Below the pieces are notes generated by a model. The model ran no database searches. It had not been told where the DNA came from and was given only the letters and a program-made list of their open reading frames with translations. A stretch of 64,000 nt of DNA. Source: a virus. Location: positions 62,001-126,000 of the IMG/VR virus record IMGVR_UViG_3300032116_000001; one strand, given 5' to 3'. Position numbers and translations under genes: made by a program. How positions within the stretch are numbered: the stretch's first letter is position 1; the number at the start of each line of letters is the position of its first letter. Positions 7,967 to 16,172 of the stretch are shown piece by piece.

Positions 7967-10306
7967 TTACCCTGCGACGTAAGCCTTCCAATTAAAAGAT
8001 GATGTTTTCTTTGCGATGTTTTGTCCGCCGAGGATAATTTTAATCTTATCTCTGAGTTCGCTCGGTGTTAATTCCAATGTCCCGTTTCTTGAAGCTTCAA
8101 GAAGTTTGTTTAAGGATTCTGATCGTCTTTGGTAGCTTATATCATTGTTGATTTTTGATTGGAACTGATTATATATTTCTCCCGCTGGGGATTCATTAAG
8201 GTTGTTGTATTGTCTTCTAATCGTGGCGATTTCTCTTCGCACATCTCTGACTTCTTGGCTTTCTCCTTGCTCTTGATAAAGCGCTTGATATTTTTCCTGA
8301 AGTGCTTTCATTGAGTCAAAAAGTTGATTTCGGTGTTGAATATAAGACCAAAGTGTTTCTCGATTATATCTATTGTCATCTGAAAATGTTACAGATGGCA
8401 AGAAGGCGTATTTCATCTTTAAATCTGTAAATGCAGACAATATATATGCTTCTATTGGATCAACGGGTTTAATTTGTGGAGCTTGATTGCTATCATTCAC
8501 ATAGTTTCTTGATTGACAATCTGGCTTTGTGCATCCTGATTGGAGATGGGCGATCATTGTGTGCATAGCGACTGCGCACGTTTTGTCATTTGCTGGGCAT
8601 TTTTCCGAATTGTAAACAATGCCAAGTGCATCAAGCTGAGACATAAGCTTTCTTCTTGATGCTTCGAAAAGATCGTTTCTGCTTAAATGAAGTGCTTTGT
8701 TTCCAGTAATTTCAGCGACTGCTGTCTCCACCATTTTTTTCCATTCAGTTCTTAGTTTATATTTTTGTCCGACGGTTGTTTTAACGCCGCCTCGGAGTTC
8801 AACATCCTGGCCGTCTTGGTTTGTGGTTGCAACAGACCCGTCAGGCATCGTCCACACTTCTCCTTCAGGGATTTCTAATTCTTTAGACGAGTCGAATCCA
8901 AAATACTCACCAACAAAAACCACTTGTCTTTCAACAACGGGATGTCCTTCTTCATCCATGCCTACGAGGACATCACACGGAATTAAAAAGTCCACGACAA
9001 ATACCTGCGAGTTTGTAGGGCACCCCTGTGGCACTGGTATTTCCAAGGGATATGACACTGCTTGCAAGCCAAATTCTTGTCTTAAAACCCCTACGATCAG
9101 TTTTTCTTGTGCTGATCTAAAATTTAAGCCCATGCTTTTATAATCAGGATCGGGTATGGCTTGTTGTTTGTATATGTTTTCTATCAAATGTTCATATCCG
9201 ATTTCAGTCAGCAAAGATGCAAAAACTTGTTTTGATCTTCCGCAATAAGAACTCCACACCCAAAACAAAACTTTTTCAGGGTATGTATTAAAATCATCCA
9301 TGCGCGATCCATCATTAAAAATGAGTCCAAGCCCATTTCCATCCATGAATCCTTCAAGAATATCTTTAAGCCTTTGTATATTTTCGGGATTGTTAAAAAT
9401 CTCTGCAGTGTTGGCTTCTTTACCATCTTTAACAAAATAATCAGATGGTTTTCGCGGGAACTTTTCTTCTGAAAACCCAAGTTCTTTTAATACTGCGCCT
9501 TTGCTAAAGGGTTGCGGTGTTGGCCAAAGATTTCTTGCTTCTTGGCTTGTGTCAATGCCGCTCCATATAACACCCAAATTAGTTTTGTTTTTGTTGTTAA
9601 TATCTACATTGATTGATTTTATGATATTAAATACTGTTTTTTGATCTTCTGGGTTTGGAACTTTTTCGGTAAAGCCACCATGCCCCACATTATCATATGA
9701 CTTGATGCTTTCTGTCCACAAAAGATGTATGAATTCTACATCATCAATTTGATACTGTGATTGGAGTTGATTTCTTGCCGCAAGAATTCTTGTCCTAATT
9801 TGATTCAGCGCGTTGTCTCGGTCTTGCTGAATAAACTTGCGAACTTGCTCAAGATGTTCTGGCTTCTGAACACTCTTGAGCGCTTGAATATGTGATTCGT
9901 TTTTTCTTTGTGGCGGCAGAAATGATGCCAATTGAGGCACGTACTGTTGTTGAAATATTTCAACTGCTCTTGCGATAATTTCACCAACATCTCCATTGAA
10001 AGCTTCAAGAACATCAGCGGCTGCTTGCTGCTCTTTTATTAATAATTCAAATTGCTTTCTTTGATCTCTGACTTCTTCTGGCAGGCTATACAATATGCTC
10101 GTTGGCATATTGGGCATTACGATGGAATAAATTTGTTCAATTGTATATTTTCCTGTCGCAGCTAAATCGGCAATTTGCTGCTGAAGAAAAAGTTTTTTCT
10201 GTTCAGGCGTTTCCCCAGGCACATTGGACCAAGTAATGGCTTCTGCTATTACTTGCCTTCTGTGGTTATAGGATTTATTTTCAGCCCGAAACATTGAATG
10301 CCCCAT
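7967..10306 (-). CDS. Large unknown protein with a possible PD-(D/E)XK-like core
   Basis: 779 residues; no overall family recognised. The N-terminal third is helical and Gln-rich. Residues in the middle carry AQEKLIVGVL, FVVDFLIPCDVLVG, VVFVGEYFGF and YKLRTEWKKMVE. This spacing (D in VVDF, E in GEYFG, a basic helix after) resembles VSR/PD-(D/E)XK-type nucleases, although the usual E-x-K is E-Y-F here. A Cys-containing patch (CPANDKTC, then CTKPDC) could bind zinc. The C-terminal part is coiled coil. Candidate roles are DNA-ejected virion protein or nuclease; the assignment is inference. Confidence 0.55.
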   Translation of the reverse strand: MGHSMFRAENKSYNHRRQVIAEAITWSNVPGETPEQKKLFLQQQIADLAATGKYTIEQIYSIVMPNMPTSILYSLPEEVRDQRKQFELLIKEQQAAADVLEAFNGDVGEIIARAVEIFQQQYVPQLASFLPPQRKNESHIQALKSVQKPEHLEQVRKFIQQDRDNALNQIRTRILAARNQLQSQYQIDDVEFIHLLWTESIKSYDNVGHGGFTEKVPNPEDQKTVFNIIKSINVDINNKNKTNLGVIWSGIDTSQEARNLWPTPQPFSKGAVLKELGFSEEKFPRKPSDYFVKDGKEANTAEIFNNPENIQRLKDILEGFMDGNGLGLIFNDGSRMDDFNTYPEKVLFWVWSSYCGRSKQVFASLLTEIGYEHLIENIYKQQAIPDPDYKSMGLNFRSAQEKLIVGVLRQEFGLQAVSYPLEIPVPQGCPTNSQVFVVDFLIPCDVLVGMDEEGHPVVERQVVFVGEYFGFDSSKELEIPEGEVWTMPDGSVATTNQDGQDVELRGGVKTTVGQKYKLRTEWKKMVETAVAEITGNKALHLSRNDLFEASRRKLMSQLDALGIVYNSEKCPANDKTCAVAMHTMIAHLQSGCTKPDCQSRNYVNDSNQAPQIKPVDPIEAYILSAFTDLKMKYAFLPSVTFSDDNRYNRETLWSYIQHRNQLFDSMKALQEKYQALYQEQGESQEVRDVRREIATIRRQYNNLNESPAGEIYNQFQSKINNDISYQRRSESLNKLLEASRNGTLELTPSELRDKIKIILGGQNIAKKTSSFNWKAYVAG

Positions 10307-10357
10307 TTTATGTTACATTGTTTTGGGCTGAAAACCTGTTGTGTGTTTGAGAGATTC

Positions 10358-10951
10358 TTACACTGATCGGGCAAACTCAGCAACTATTTCGAAAGACTCC
10401 ACTAGAGTGTTCCAATTTTTTCCATTCCAGGCTGCCGAAGAGTCATCGTCTTTGTGATTCAGTTCGTGAAGAATTTTTGATCGCAGGGCACATACTGATA
10501 TGTTGAAAAAGTGTGCGTCTGCGAGGAACTCTGGGCCGAGCTTTTCTACATGAAAATTATTATTTTTTCGACCTGTGCCATAAACTTCTCGGAAAAGAAT
10601 TAGCCCAAGCAGTGCATAATTGGCCAAATCGATTAGAGTGTCTGTGACTTTTTCATCATCCACTTCAAACTTTCCACGATTGATAAAGCTCGTGATGCGC
10701 TGTTTTTTGTCGCTCATGCGCAGAAGCACGGCCTTCCAAGCAGGAATTCCCAGGTGTTCGGAACCGCGCAGGTTGCCCATCGGCTTTCCGTTAGAGGCAT
10801 AGTCCTGGTCTTTTGCCTCGTATGTTTTGAGCATATCTTCCGTTATTTTGTTTGCCAATGCAGAAAACTGGGAGTCTGGCGTTCCGTAAAAAGAAGAAAC
10901 ATGATTACAAAGTTCTTGCAATAAGGAGTCGAATTCTGGGTTTCTTGACAT
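10358..10951 (-). CDS. Nmad1/DUF1599-type nucleotide modification-associated protein
   Basis: 197 residues. The block KDQDYASNGKPMGN, then LLRMSDKKQRITSFI and DTLIDLANYALLGLILFRE, matches the DUF1599 family, also called nucleotide modification-associated domain 1 (Nmad1), often found in phages near DNA-modification genes. An actual base-modification role is known only by association. Here it is the first gene of the leftward block, divergent from the secreted protein at 11083. dCMP deaminase, dUTPase and RNR are elsewhere in the window, but I saw no hydroxymethylase or glycosyltransferase. Confidence 0.75.
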   Translation of the reverse strand: MSRNPEFDSLLQELCNHVSSFYGTPDSQFSALANKITEDMLKTYEAKDQDYASNGKPMGNLRGSEHLGIPAWKAVLLRMSDKKQRITSFINRGKFEVDDEKVTDTLIDLANYALLGLILFREVYGTGRKNNNFHVEKLGPEFLADAHFFNISVCALRSKILHELNHKDDDSSAAWNGKNWNTLVESFEIVAEFARSV

Positions 10952-11045
10952 AATGTTACCTTTTCAGCTTTCGCTGATTATTTTTTTTGTTACAATTTTA
11001 TTGTCTAATTTTAAGGCCTTTTTTCAAAGAAACAAGAAATTAATC

Positions 11046-11073
11046 TTTGATGCACAATGAATGTGCCATCAAA
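11046..11073 (+). promoter_or_regulatory. Hairpin just upstream of the secreted-protein start
   Basis: TTTGATG pairs with CATCAAA, extended by CACA/TGTG with one bulged C. The Shine-Dalgarno AGAGG begins at the last base of the right arm (11073-11077), before ATG 11080/11083. It may modulate translation of the secreted-protein gene. Confidence 0.4.
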
Positions 11074-11082
11074 GAGGTTATG

Positions 11083-11922
11083 ATGAAAACACTCGTTCGC
11101 CTCAGTCTAGCAGTGTTGCTAGCATGTTTTATTCCTGTGCTGGGGTATTCGTCCACTCCAAGGGGTGTTATTTATTTTCTTAACGTTCCAGAAACTATTA
11201 AAAAGCCTGGTGTTTTAATGAGCCAAAAAATCAATCCCTTGGAACGATCAAGGATTTTTTGGCATTATAAAAATGCCACGGGGCGAAGCCAGCTGTTTGA
11301 ATTGTCGGCTGATGGCATTGCCAAGCATTACAGGGCTGGATTTCATGTTTCTTCTGTTCCAGCAAACGCGGGAACAGAAGGCATGATGAATTTTCAACGA
11401 TTTCTGCCATCAATCACTGGACAAAGAATTAGTATAAAAGCCTGGGTGCCGTCAGGGTATACAATTTCAGGAGTTGCCGAAGGTGTATGGGACAAGGCGT
11501 CCAATCTTGTGGCAAAATTGGGCGCTGGCCCCGAAGTTGACGGCATTGCGAAGATTATTAGTCAACATCTTTTTTTGGAAGAAAAAATTATTTTTAGCGC
11601 CGCGCAACAAGGTGTGTTTAGAGTGGGCGAAAGCAGGCCAGGGCACATACCTGGTAATTATGGTTCCACGATAAGACTTTGGGCCAGATATTATGGTCCA
11701 ATACGAAAAAAGGCCAGGATATCTTTTAGCCCTCGTGGCGGAAATGCTGTTTTAATTTACAGACTTGACGGCAGGCTTGTGCGCACGTCGAAGGCCAGGG
11801 CCAAATCAGATTATTTTCTTTTTTACAAATGGCTCAATCCAGATGAATCTTTTTATATTGATGTGTACCCGATAGGTGGCTTTAATTATCCATTAGAACT
11901 TCGCGTTCGTGTGGCCAATTAA
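11083..11922 (+). CDS. Secreted protein of unknown function
   Basis: About 280 residues from ATG 11083 (AGAGG five bases upstream; ATG 11080 adjoining). The first 22 residues form a classical Sec signal peptide: MKTLVRLSL, a hydrophobic core, then a small-residue cleavage site near GYSST. A Cys in the core (LLAC) is not followed by a usual lipoprotein context. The mature part is beta-rich, with an IPGNYGSTIRL element and a C-terminal strand (YPLELRVRV). It loosely recalls secreted DUF3370-like bacterial proteins, but I am not confident. Secreted phage proteins may act at the host envelope, for example in lysis or superinfection exclusion. Confidence 0.7.
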   Translation: MKTLVRLSLAVLLACFIPVLGYSSTPRGVIYFLNVPETIKKPGVLMSQKINPLERSRIFWHYKNATGRSQLFELSADGIAKHYRAGFHVSSVPANAGTEGMMNFQRFLPSITGQRISIKAWVPSGYTISGVAEGVWDKASNLVAKLGAGPEVDGIAKIISQHLFLEEKIIFSAAQQGVFRVGESRPGHIPGNYGSTIRLWARYYGPIRKKARISFSPRGGNAVLIYRLDGRLVRTSKARAKSDYFLFYKWLNPDESFYIDVYPIGGFNYPLELRVRVAN

Positions 11923-11957
11923 ATTTTGTATAAATTACAAACCACTGGTGCAAAAAC

Positions 11958-12839
11958 ATGAGCTATAACCTGAATCGCGGCAAAGAACTGTTCGAAAACA
12001 AAATTAATGAAATTTCTTGTCTCATTAATGATGAAAATAAAGACAAATTTTATTTTCTTGCTAATCATTTTAGCTCCAACGTGGGTGTAATGCAAGAAGG
12101 CAGTCTGGGTGGCGAATCCTTTACCCCTTCTTACTCTAGGCTTGCCACAAGTATAGCAGGTGCTGCACAATCTGGGATAGCTGACGAAGCTGCCCTTATA
12201 GAAGATGTCATGAGCAAATATTCCTCTGGCGGATGCGAGCATTATGATGTAAAGCGTACAAAAACCGTTAGCACACAACTGCAAATTGAAAATCAAATCG
12301 TCAACAACGCTGCTCACGAGGAATTATCAGAGCATGGTGTTCAAAAGAAAACCTGGACAGAAGTTGTTATTGTCCGCGATGAAAACGGGGATATAATTTA
12401 TGATGAAAACGGAGTTGTGAAAACAGACGTTATTGAAGTTTCAAATACCACGACTGTTTACACCATTGATGACGATGGTAATACAATCGAAGAAGAAATT
12501 TTGCTTGATGACATTGATTTGATGGAAGACTTTGATGAATCTGATATGACCACCGAAGGATTGCGATCCGCAGGTTTAATTGCCAGCGATCATGACACTC
12601 TCACTGGACACGACGCGGTTCGGACGGGCATTAAGGAAAGATTGCCTCTTGGGCAAATTGTAGCTGACGAAAATATTGGATGGAAAATTATTTGTCCATT
12701 TACAGGCAGCTCCGATGTTTACCAAATTAGAACTGACACATACGCAAGTTACTTAACCGATCAGCCTTTTAGAATTGACTTGTCCTTGGCTGATAACTTA
12801 AGTTCAGAAAACCCCTCTGATGACATTATATTGGAGTGA
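11958..12839 (+). CDS. Acidic unknown protein
   Basis: 293 residues, no family recognised. The middle contains a repetitive beta-like acidic segment (VVIVRDENGDIIYDENG, then a matching TTTVYTIDDDGNTI) resembling tandem short hairpins, followed by a very acidic stretch (LLDDIDLMEDFDESD). No signal peptide or membrane segment. It starts 35 bases after the secreted protein and ends within a nested inverted repeat. Low isoelectric point and repeats fit a virion or scaffold protein, but this is a guess. Confidence 0.6.
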   Translation: MSYNLNRGKELFENKINEISCLINDENKDKFYFLANHFSSNVGVMQEGSLGGESFTPSYSRLATSIAGAAQSGIADEAALIEDVMSKYSSGGCEHYDVKRTKTVSTQLQIENQIVNNAAHEELSEHGVQKKTWTEVVIVRDENGDIIYDENGVVKTDVIEVSNTTTVYTIDDDGNTIEEEILLDDIDLMEDFDESDMTTEGLRSAGLIASDHDTLTGHDAVRTGIKERLPLGQIVADENIGWKIICPFTGSSDVYQIRTDTYASYLTDQPFRIDLSLADNLSSENPSDDIILE

Positions 12840-12880
12840 ACTGCCCCGCCCACAAGGGGCAGAGCTTACCCTTTCACTCC
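12833..12880. repeat. Nested inverted repeat over a stop codon
   Basis: Outer arms GGAGTGAA and TTCACTCC enclose the hairpin CTGCCCC / GGGGCAG. The left outer arm contains the TGA stop of the preceding gene. The inner core CCGCCCACAAGGGGC closely resembles CCGCCCAAAAGGGGC in the element at 5597. No T-run follows, so it may be an RNA-processing or stabilising structure rather than a terminator. Confidence 0.55.
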
Positions 12881-12951
12881 TATAAGGCCCAATCCAAGAA
12901 ATTTTCATTTAGATGGCATCGTATAATAACTGAGGTAAAAAAAATACTTTA

Positions 12952-13494
12952 ATGAAAAACACGATGTGGCTAATTGGAGTTGGCCTTTTAATTTTTTCGG
13001 CACTAATTGGATTCGCCTTGCATACAAGCTATAACAATAAGTATAACACGTTGGAATCTGAAGCTCGCGCAAGGCAAGAAGTCAGCAAGGTGACATTTGA
13101 CAACACTTGGAAGATTATTTCTTCTCAAGCCAAGGTCGCCGAGCGCGACCGAGAGTCATTCCAATCTACTTATGTATCAATTATGAATGCCAGAAGCCAA
13201 TCAGAAGGTGATTTGTTAATGAAGTGGAGTCAGGAGGCTCAGGTTCCCATCACTCCCGATCTCTACAAGACTCTTCAGCAATCCATTGAAAGTCAGCGAA
13301 ACACATTCACAACTGCTCAAAAGCAATTGATTGATATTCGCCGCGAAGCTGAAACAATGAAGCGCAATTTCCCTGGCAGTGTGTTTTTGAGTAGTCGAAA
13401 GGACATTCAAATTCAGGTTGTAACAAGTGATGTAACTGATGCCGCGTTTGCATCTGGTCAAGAAAATCAAGTTGACCCATTTCTGTCTAATTAA
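12952..13494 (+). CDS. LemA-like membrane-anchored protein
   Basis: 180 residues: an N-terminal membrane anchor (residues 5-23, WLIGVGLLIFSALIGFAL) followed by the long antiparallel helices of the LemA family (YNTLESEARARQEVSKV, VAERDRESFQSTYVSIM, and an ITPDLYKTLQQSIESQRNTF element). LemA proteins of bacteria are envelope proteins of unclear function. Here the gene is six bases from a second membrane protein gene, suggesting a two-part envelope complex. Shine-Dalgarno GAGG is rather far (16 bases) from the ATG. Confidence 0.75.
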   Translation: MKNTMWLIGVGLLIFSALIGFALHTSYNNKYNTLESEARARQEVSKVTFDNTWKIISSQAKVAERDRESFQSTYVSIMNARSQSEGDLLMKWSQEAQVPITPDLYKTLQQSIESQRNTFTTAQKQLIDIRREAETMKRNFPGSVFLSSRKDIQIQVVTSDVTDAAFASGQENQVDPFLSN

Positions 13495-13500
13495 AATTTA

Positions 13501-14667
13501 ATGATTATTTGGTTTGCTCTTATAATTCCTGTGCTTACTGTATTTGCAATGGCGTACATGTGGCGGCACAAAATCACATGGGCTGAAATGTTTTTGCCAA
13601 TAGGTGTGAGCATTTTGCTTATCGGATGCAGTAAGTTTTTTTCTGAGATGTATCAGACTCGTGACATTGAGTATTGGAATAGCTATATTGTTCGCGCAAC
13701 TTATTATGAAGATTGGAATGAGAAAGTAAACTGTAGACATCCCAAATACAGGACAGAGACACGTACTCAAACGTACACAGATTCTTCTGGCCGAATAAGA
13801 ACGCGAACTTACACGGAGCAGGTTTTTGATGGCTATATGCATGCATATGACGTTGATTACCACCCGCCTCGATGGATTGCTTATACGAACATTGATGAAG
13901 AGATTTCTATTTCATCCCAAGCTTGGTCAAAGTATGCTGAAATCTTTGGTAATCAAAGTTTCAGAGAATTAAATAGAAACTTTTTCACCAAAGATGGGAA
14001 CGCCCATGATACATTCTGGGACAACAAGTTTGAAACACTACAGCATGTTGTAACAAAGCACAGTTATGAAAACAGAGTTCAGGCGTCTAATTCTATTTTT
14101 AATTATCGCGACTTAACTAAAGAGGAAAAATCACTTGTTTATGATTACCCTCGGGGTGGATATTTTGACACTCCTTCTGTGTTGCCAGTAGGATGGTCGG
14201 GGTCCAATCACATTGACAAAATGAACGCGCTTATTGGCAGTGATGAAGAAATAAGAGTGTGGATTTTAATTTTCCGCGATCAAAATCGAGAAGTGGCCAA
14301 ACTACAAGAGGCTCACTGGAAGGGTGGCAATAAAAATGAATTAGTAATTTGTGTTGGTGTCACAGGTCAGAATGATGTTCAGTGGGCTGAGGTTTTTAGT
14401 TGGACAAAGAAAGAAGATTTAAAAATAAGCATTAGAGACTACATTCAAGATCAAAAGCAGTTAAACTTGATTACATTGCGCCCTTGGCTTACTTCTGAAA
14501 TACAGTCCAAGTGGGAACGCAGAGATTTTCAGGAGTTTAGCTATCTGGAGGTTTCCCCGCCAAGTTGGTTTATTATTTTGGTTTACATCTTAACTCTAAT
14601 TGCAAGCATTGGCTCTGCAGTTTATGTTATCAAAAATGAAATAAACCCACAAAACGACGAAGAATAA
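13501..14667 (+). CDS. Membrane protein with large extracytoplasmic domain
   Basis: 388 residues. Two hydrophobic segments at the N-terminus (about 2-20 and 28-46), a large soluble middle, and one at the C-terminus (about 352-376, WFIILVYILTLIASIGSAVYV) before a short acidic tail. A repeated Thr/Arg strand (TETRTQTYTDSSGRIRTRTY) is conspicuous. No enzyme motif. It follows the LemA-like gene by six bases, so the two are probably translated together and may form an envelope complex during infection. The gene ends convergently with the 14669 gene at a shared inverted repeat. Confidence 0.65.
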   Translation: MIIWFALIIPVLTVFAMAYMWRHKITWAEMFLPIGVSILLIGCSKFFSEMYQTRDIEYWNSYIVRATYYEDWNEKVNCRHPKYRTETRTQTYTDSSGRIRTRTYTEQVFDGYMHAYDVDYHPPRWIAYTNIDEEISISSQAWSKYAEIFGNQSFRELNRNFFTKDGNAHDTFWDNKFETLQHVVTKHSYENRVQASNSIFNYRDLTKEEKSLVYDYPRGGYFDTPSVLPVGWSGSNHIDKMNALIGSDEEIRVWILIFRDQNREVAKLQEAHWKGGNKNELVICVGVTGQNDVQWAEVFSWTKKEDLKISIRDYIQDQKQLNLITLRPWLTSEIQSKWERRDFQEFSYLEVSPPSWFIILVYILTLIASIGSAVYVIKNEINPQNDEE

Positions 14668-14688
14668 ATTATTCTTCTTCGTCGTTTT
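14651..14688. terminator. Inverted repeat shared by convergent gene ends
   Basis: AAAACGACGAAGAAT faces ATTCTTCTTCGTCGTTTT across five bases, with a three-base insertion in one arm. It includes the stop codons of both convergent genes and encodes their acidic C-termini. A/T tracts on each flank would let it terminate both ways. Confidence 0.55.
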
Positions 14689-14980
14689 CATCTTCTTCAT
14701 CGTCTTCTATATCTTCGTCGTCTTCAAACGCGGCTGCATAAATTGGAGAATTATGTTGGTATAGAAAATCGATTTTTTCTTCGATTTCGCCAAGTCTGTC
14801 ACTAATGCTTTTGAGGATGTCCTTGATTTCCAAGCTGTTTCGACTTGATGAGGCGAGTGTTCCTGCCGCGATTTCAACAACATCATTGAGAGTTGCTTTG
14901 TTTTCCTCGGCGGCTTGAATAATTTCATTAAGTCTTGATGGCCTCATGGATTTGCTTGGATTTGTTTCTACCTGCTTCAT
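14669..14980 (-). CDS. Small protein with acidic C-terminal tail
   Basis: 103 residues: a basic N-terminus, a helical middle (LEIKDILKSISDRLGEIEEK) and a strongly acidic Asp/Glu tail of about 20 residues. Unknown family. It is the last gene of a three-gene leftward cluster (14669-15601). Acidic tails of this type occur in DNA mimics and in proteins that bind SSB-like or basic partners, but no function is shown. Confidence 0.6.
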   Translation of the reverse strand: MKQVETNPSKSMRPSRLNEIIQAAEENKATLNDVVEIAAGTLASSSRNSLEIKDILKSISDRLGEIEEKIDFLYQHNSPIYAAAFEDDEDIEDDEEDENDEEE

Positions 14981-14993
14981 AGTTTGCTTCCGT

Positions 14994-15389
14994 TTAAAGA
15001 TCGGGTCCGATGCTCACTTGGAAATCGCCCAATTGTTGTGTTATTGTATTGTTATTATTGTTTGTTTCAGATAAATTCTGTTGTGCTTGTTGTTGCTCAA
15101 GTACATATTGCCCTTGATCCATGTTATTGTCGCCATCGTTGTTAATTTGTTGACTTGGCACCTGATCGCCCATTGATTCCTCAATCTGCTTTAGCCTTTC
15201 GTTTAGTTGATTGACGCTAAACATAAGAGTTTGAACTTGTTTTTGCAATGGATTCGCCATGAGTTGCGCCAATTTTACGTTTAATTGGTCGGCCTGATCG
15301 GCAAAATTGGGATATCCAAGGTGATCAAACCGTTTTGCTATTTTTACTAAATCACGATTAATCCGAATAAAGTTTCTCATTGTTTTCAT
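14994..15389 (-). CDS. Unknown protein with the recurring helical motif
   Basis: 131 residues. The start overlaps the upstream gene's stop by ATGA (15386-15389). Residues 12-43 (DLVKIAKRFDHLG, then FADQADQLNVKLAQL) carry the helical motif seen in five other proteins in this window. A coiled-coil segment follows (VNQLNERLKQIEESM), then a Gln/Asn-rich tail with low complexity. Function unknown; the motif suggests membership of the same assembly as the other carriers. Confidence 0.65.
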   Translation of the reverse strand: MKTMRNFIRINRDLVKIAKRFDHLGYPNFADQADQLNVKLAQLMANPLQKQVQTLMFSVNQLNERLKQIEESMGDQVPSQQINNDGDNNMDQGQYVLEQQQAQQNLSETNNNNNTITQQLGDFQVSIGPDL

Positions 15390-15601
15390 CTGCCCCGAAT
15401 AGAAATTCTAGGAAAACCTGAGCCGTTGTCGTCCGAGGGCGCATTGCCAACCAAAGAAATAATTTGATCAATTTTTAATCTAGCCTCTTGGGTTTCATCA
15501 GCATCAACAACAATGTCCGTGATTTTTGCTCTTAATTCATAAAGCTCTGAAAGCAGCATTTGTTGATCCAGTCGAATAAACACCATGTGATTATTTTCCA
15601 T
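15386..15601 (-). CDS. Small helical protein, unknown
   Basis: 71 residues from ATG 15601 (TTTAGGATA just upstream); an ATG at 15631 would add ten residues but comes within 3 bases of the divergent gene. The sequence is a helical hairpin (QMLLSELYELRAKITDIVVD; RLKIDQIISLVG) with a short Gly-rich tail. First gene of the leftward trio; translationally coupled to the next by ATGA. Confidence 0.55.
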   Translation of the reverse strand: MENNHMVFIRLDQQMLLSELYELRAKITDIVVDADETQEARLKIDQIISLVGNAPSDDNGSGFPRISIRGR

Positions 15602-15633
15602 TATCCTAAACCTGTGCCCTGTATAATTCAAAT

Positions 15634-16158
15634 ATGTCGCTGAAAATTAAGCCTGGGGCGATACAAAAACTTCCAGAAAACAGATTTGTTTCTTGTTTAT
15701 TGATGAGTGACTGCATAAGCCCAGGTAAATTCTTTGTTAATAAGGATGTTCTTAGAAAGTCGGTCATTGTTGGCGGCGAATGTCCTGTTTATTACAACGA
15801 AGCCATAGCTGGGTTGTTAAATAGTTTGGTTTTTGGTTTTAAAGACAACTGTCTTTATGGCTATGGAACTCTTCGGGACATTGATGAAGACATTGAAAAT
15901 TCAATAGTGCTTCCAGAATTTGATATTGTTGGTGTAGAATGTATTGTTTGCAAAAGGCTATTTAACAACGTTTCTGAAATTCCGTGTGGTTGCATTGGTT
16001 TGTCTCCGTGTTTAATTTTGCCCAAGGTTTGTATTCGTGGTGTGCATATTTACTCCGAATGGAACGAAGAAATACCCAGGTCTGGAATGATAAGTGAACA
16101 CCTGTTGAGGCAGTTTCCTGTTGTTGTGGATTATATTCAAATCGTTGATCCTATTTAA
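15634..16158 (+). CDS. Unknown protein, Cys-rich
   Basis: 174 residues with nine to ten cysteines, including CIVCKRLF and CGCIGLSPC, which could bind zinc. No family recognised and no clear Shine-Dalgarno. It opens the long rightward replication block, 14 bases ahead of the Rad50-like gene. Confidence 0.55.
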   Translation: MSLKIKPGAIQKLPENRFVSCLLMSDCISPGKFFVNKDVLRKSVIVGGECPVYYNEAIAGLLNSLVFGFKDNCLYGYGTLRDIDEDIENSIVLPEFDIVGVECIVCKRLFNNVSEIPCGCIGLSPCLILPKVCIRGVHIYSEWNEEIPRSGMISEHLLRQFPVVVDYIQIVDPI

Positions 16159-16172
16159 GACGCCATTAAATT

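Noticed and set aside
11919-12317. 132-residue minus-strand open frame inside the acidic protein gene
   Set aside because: It is the complement of 11958-12839, has no ribosome site and an unlikely protein composition; the plus gene is the real one.
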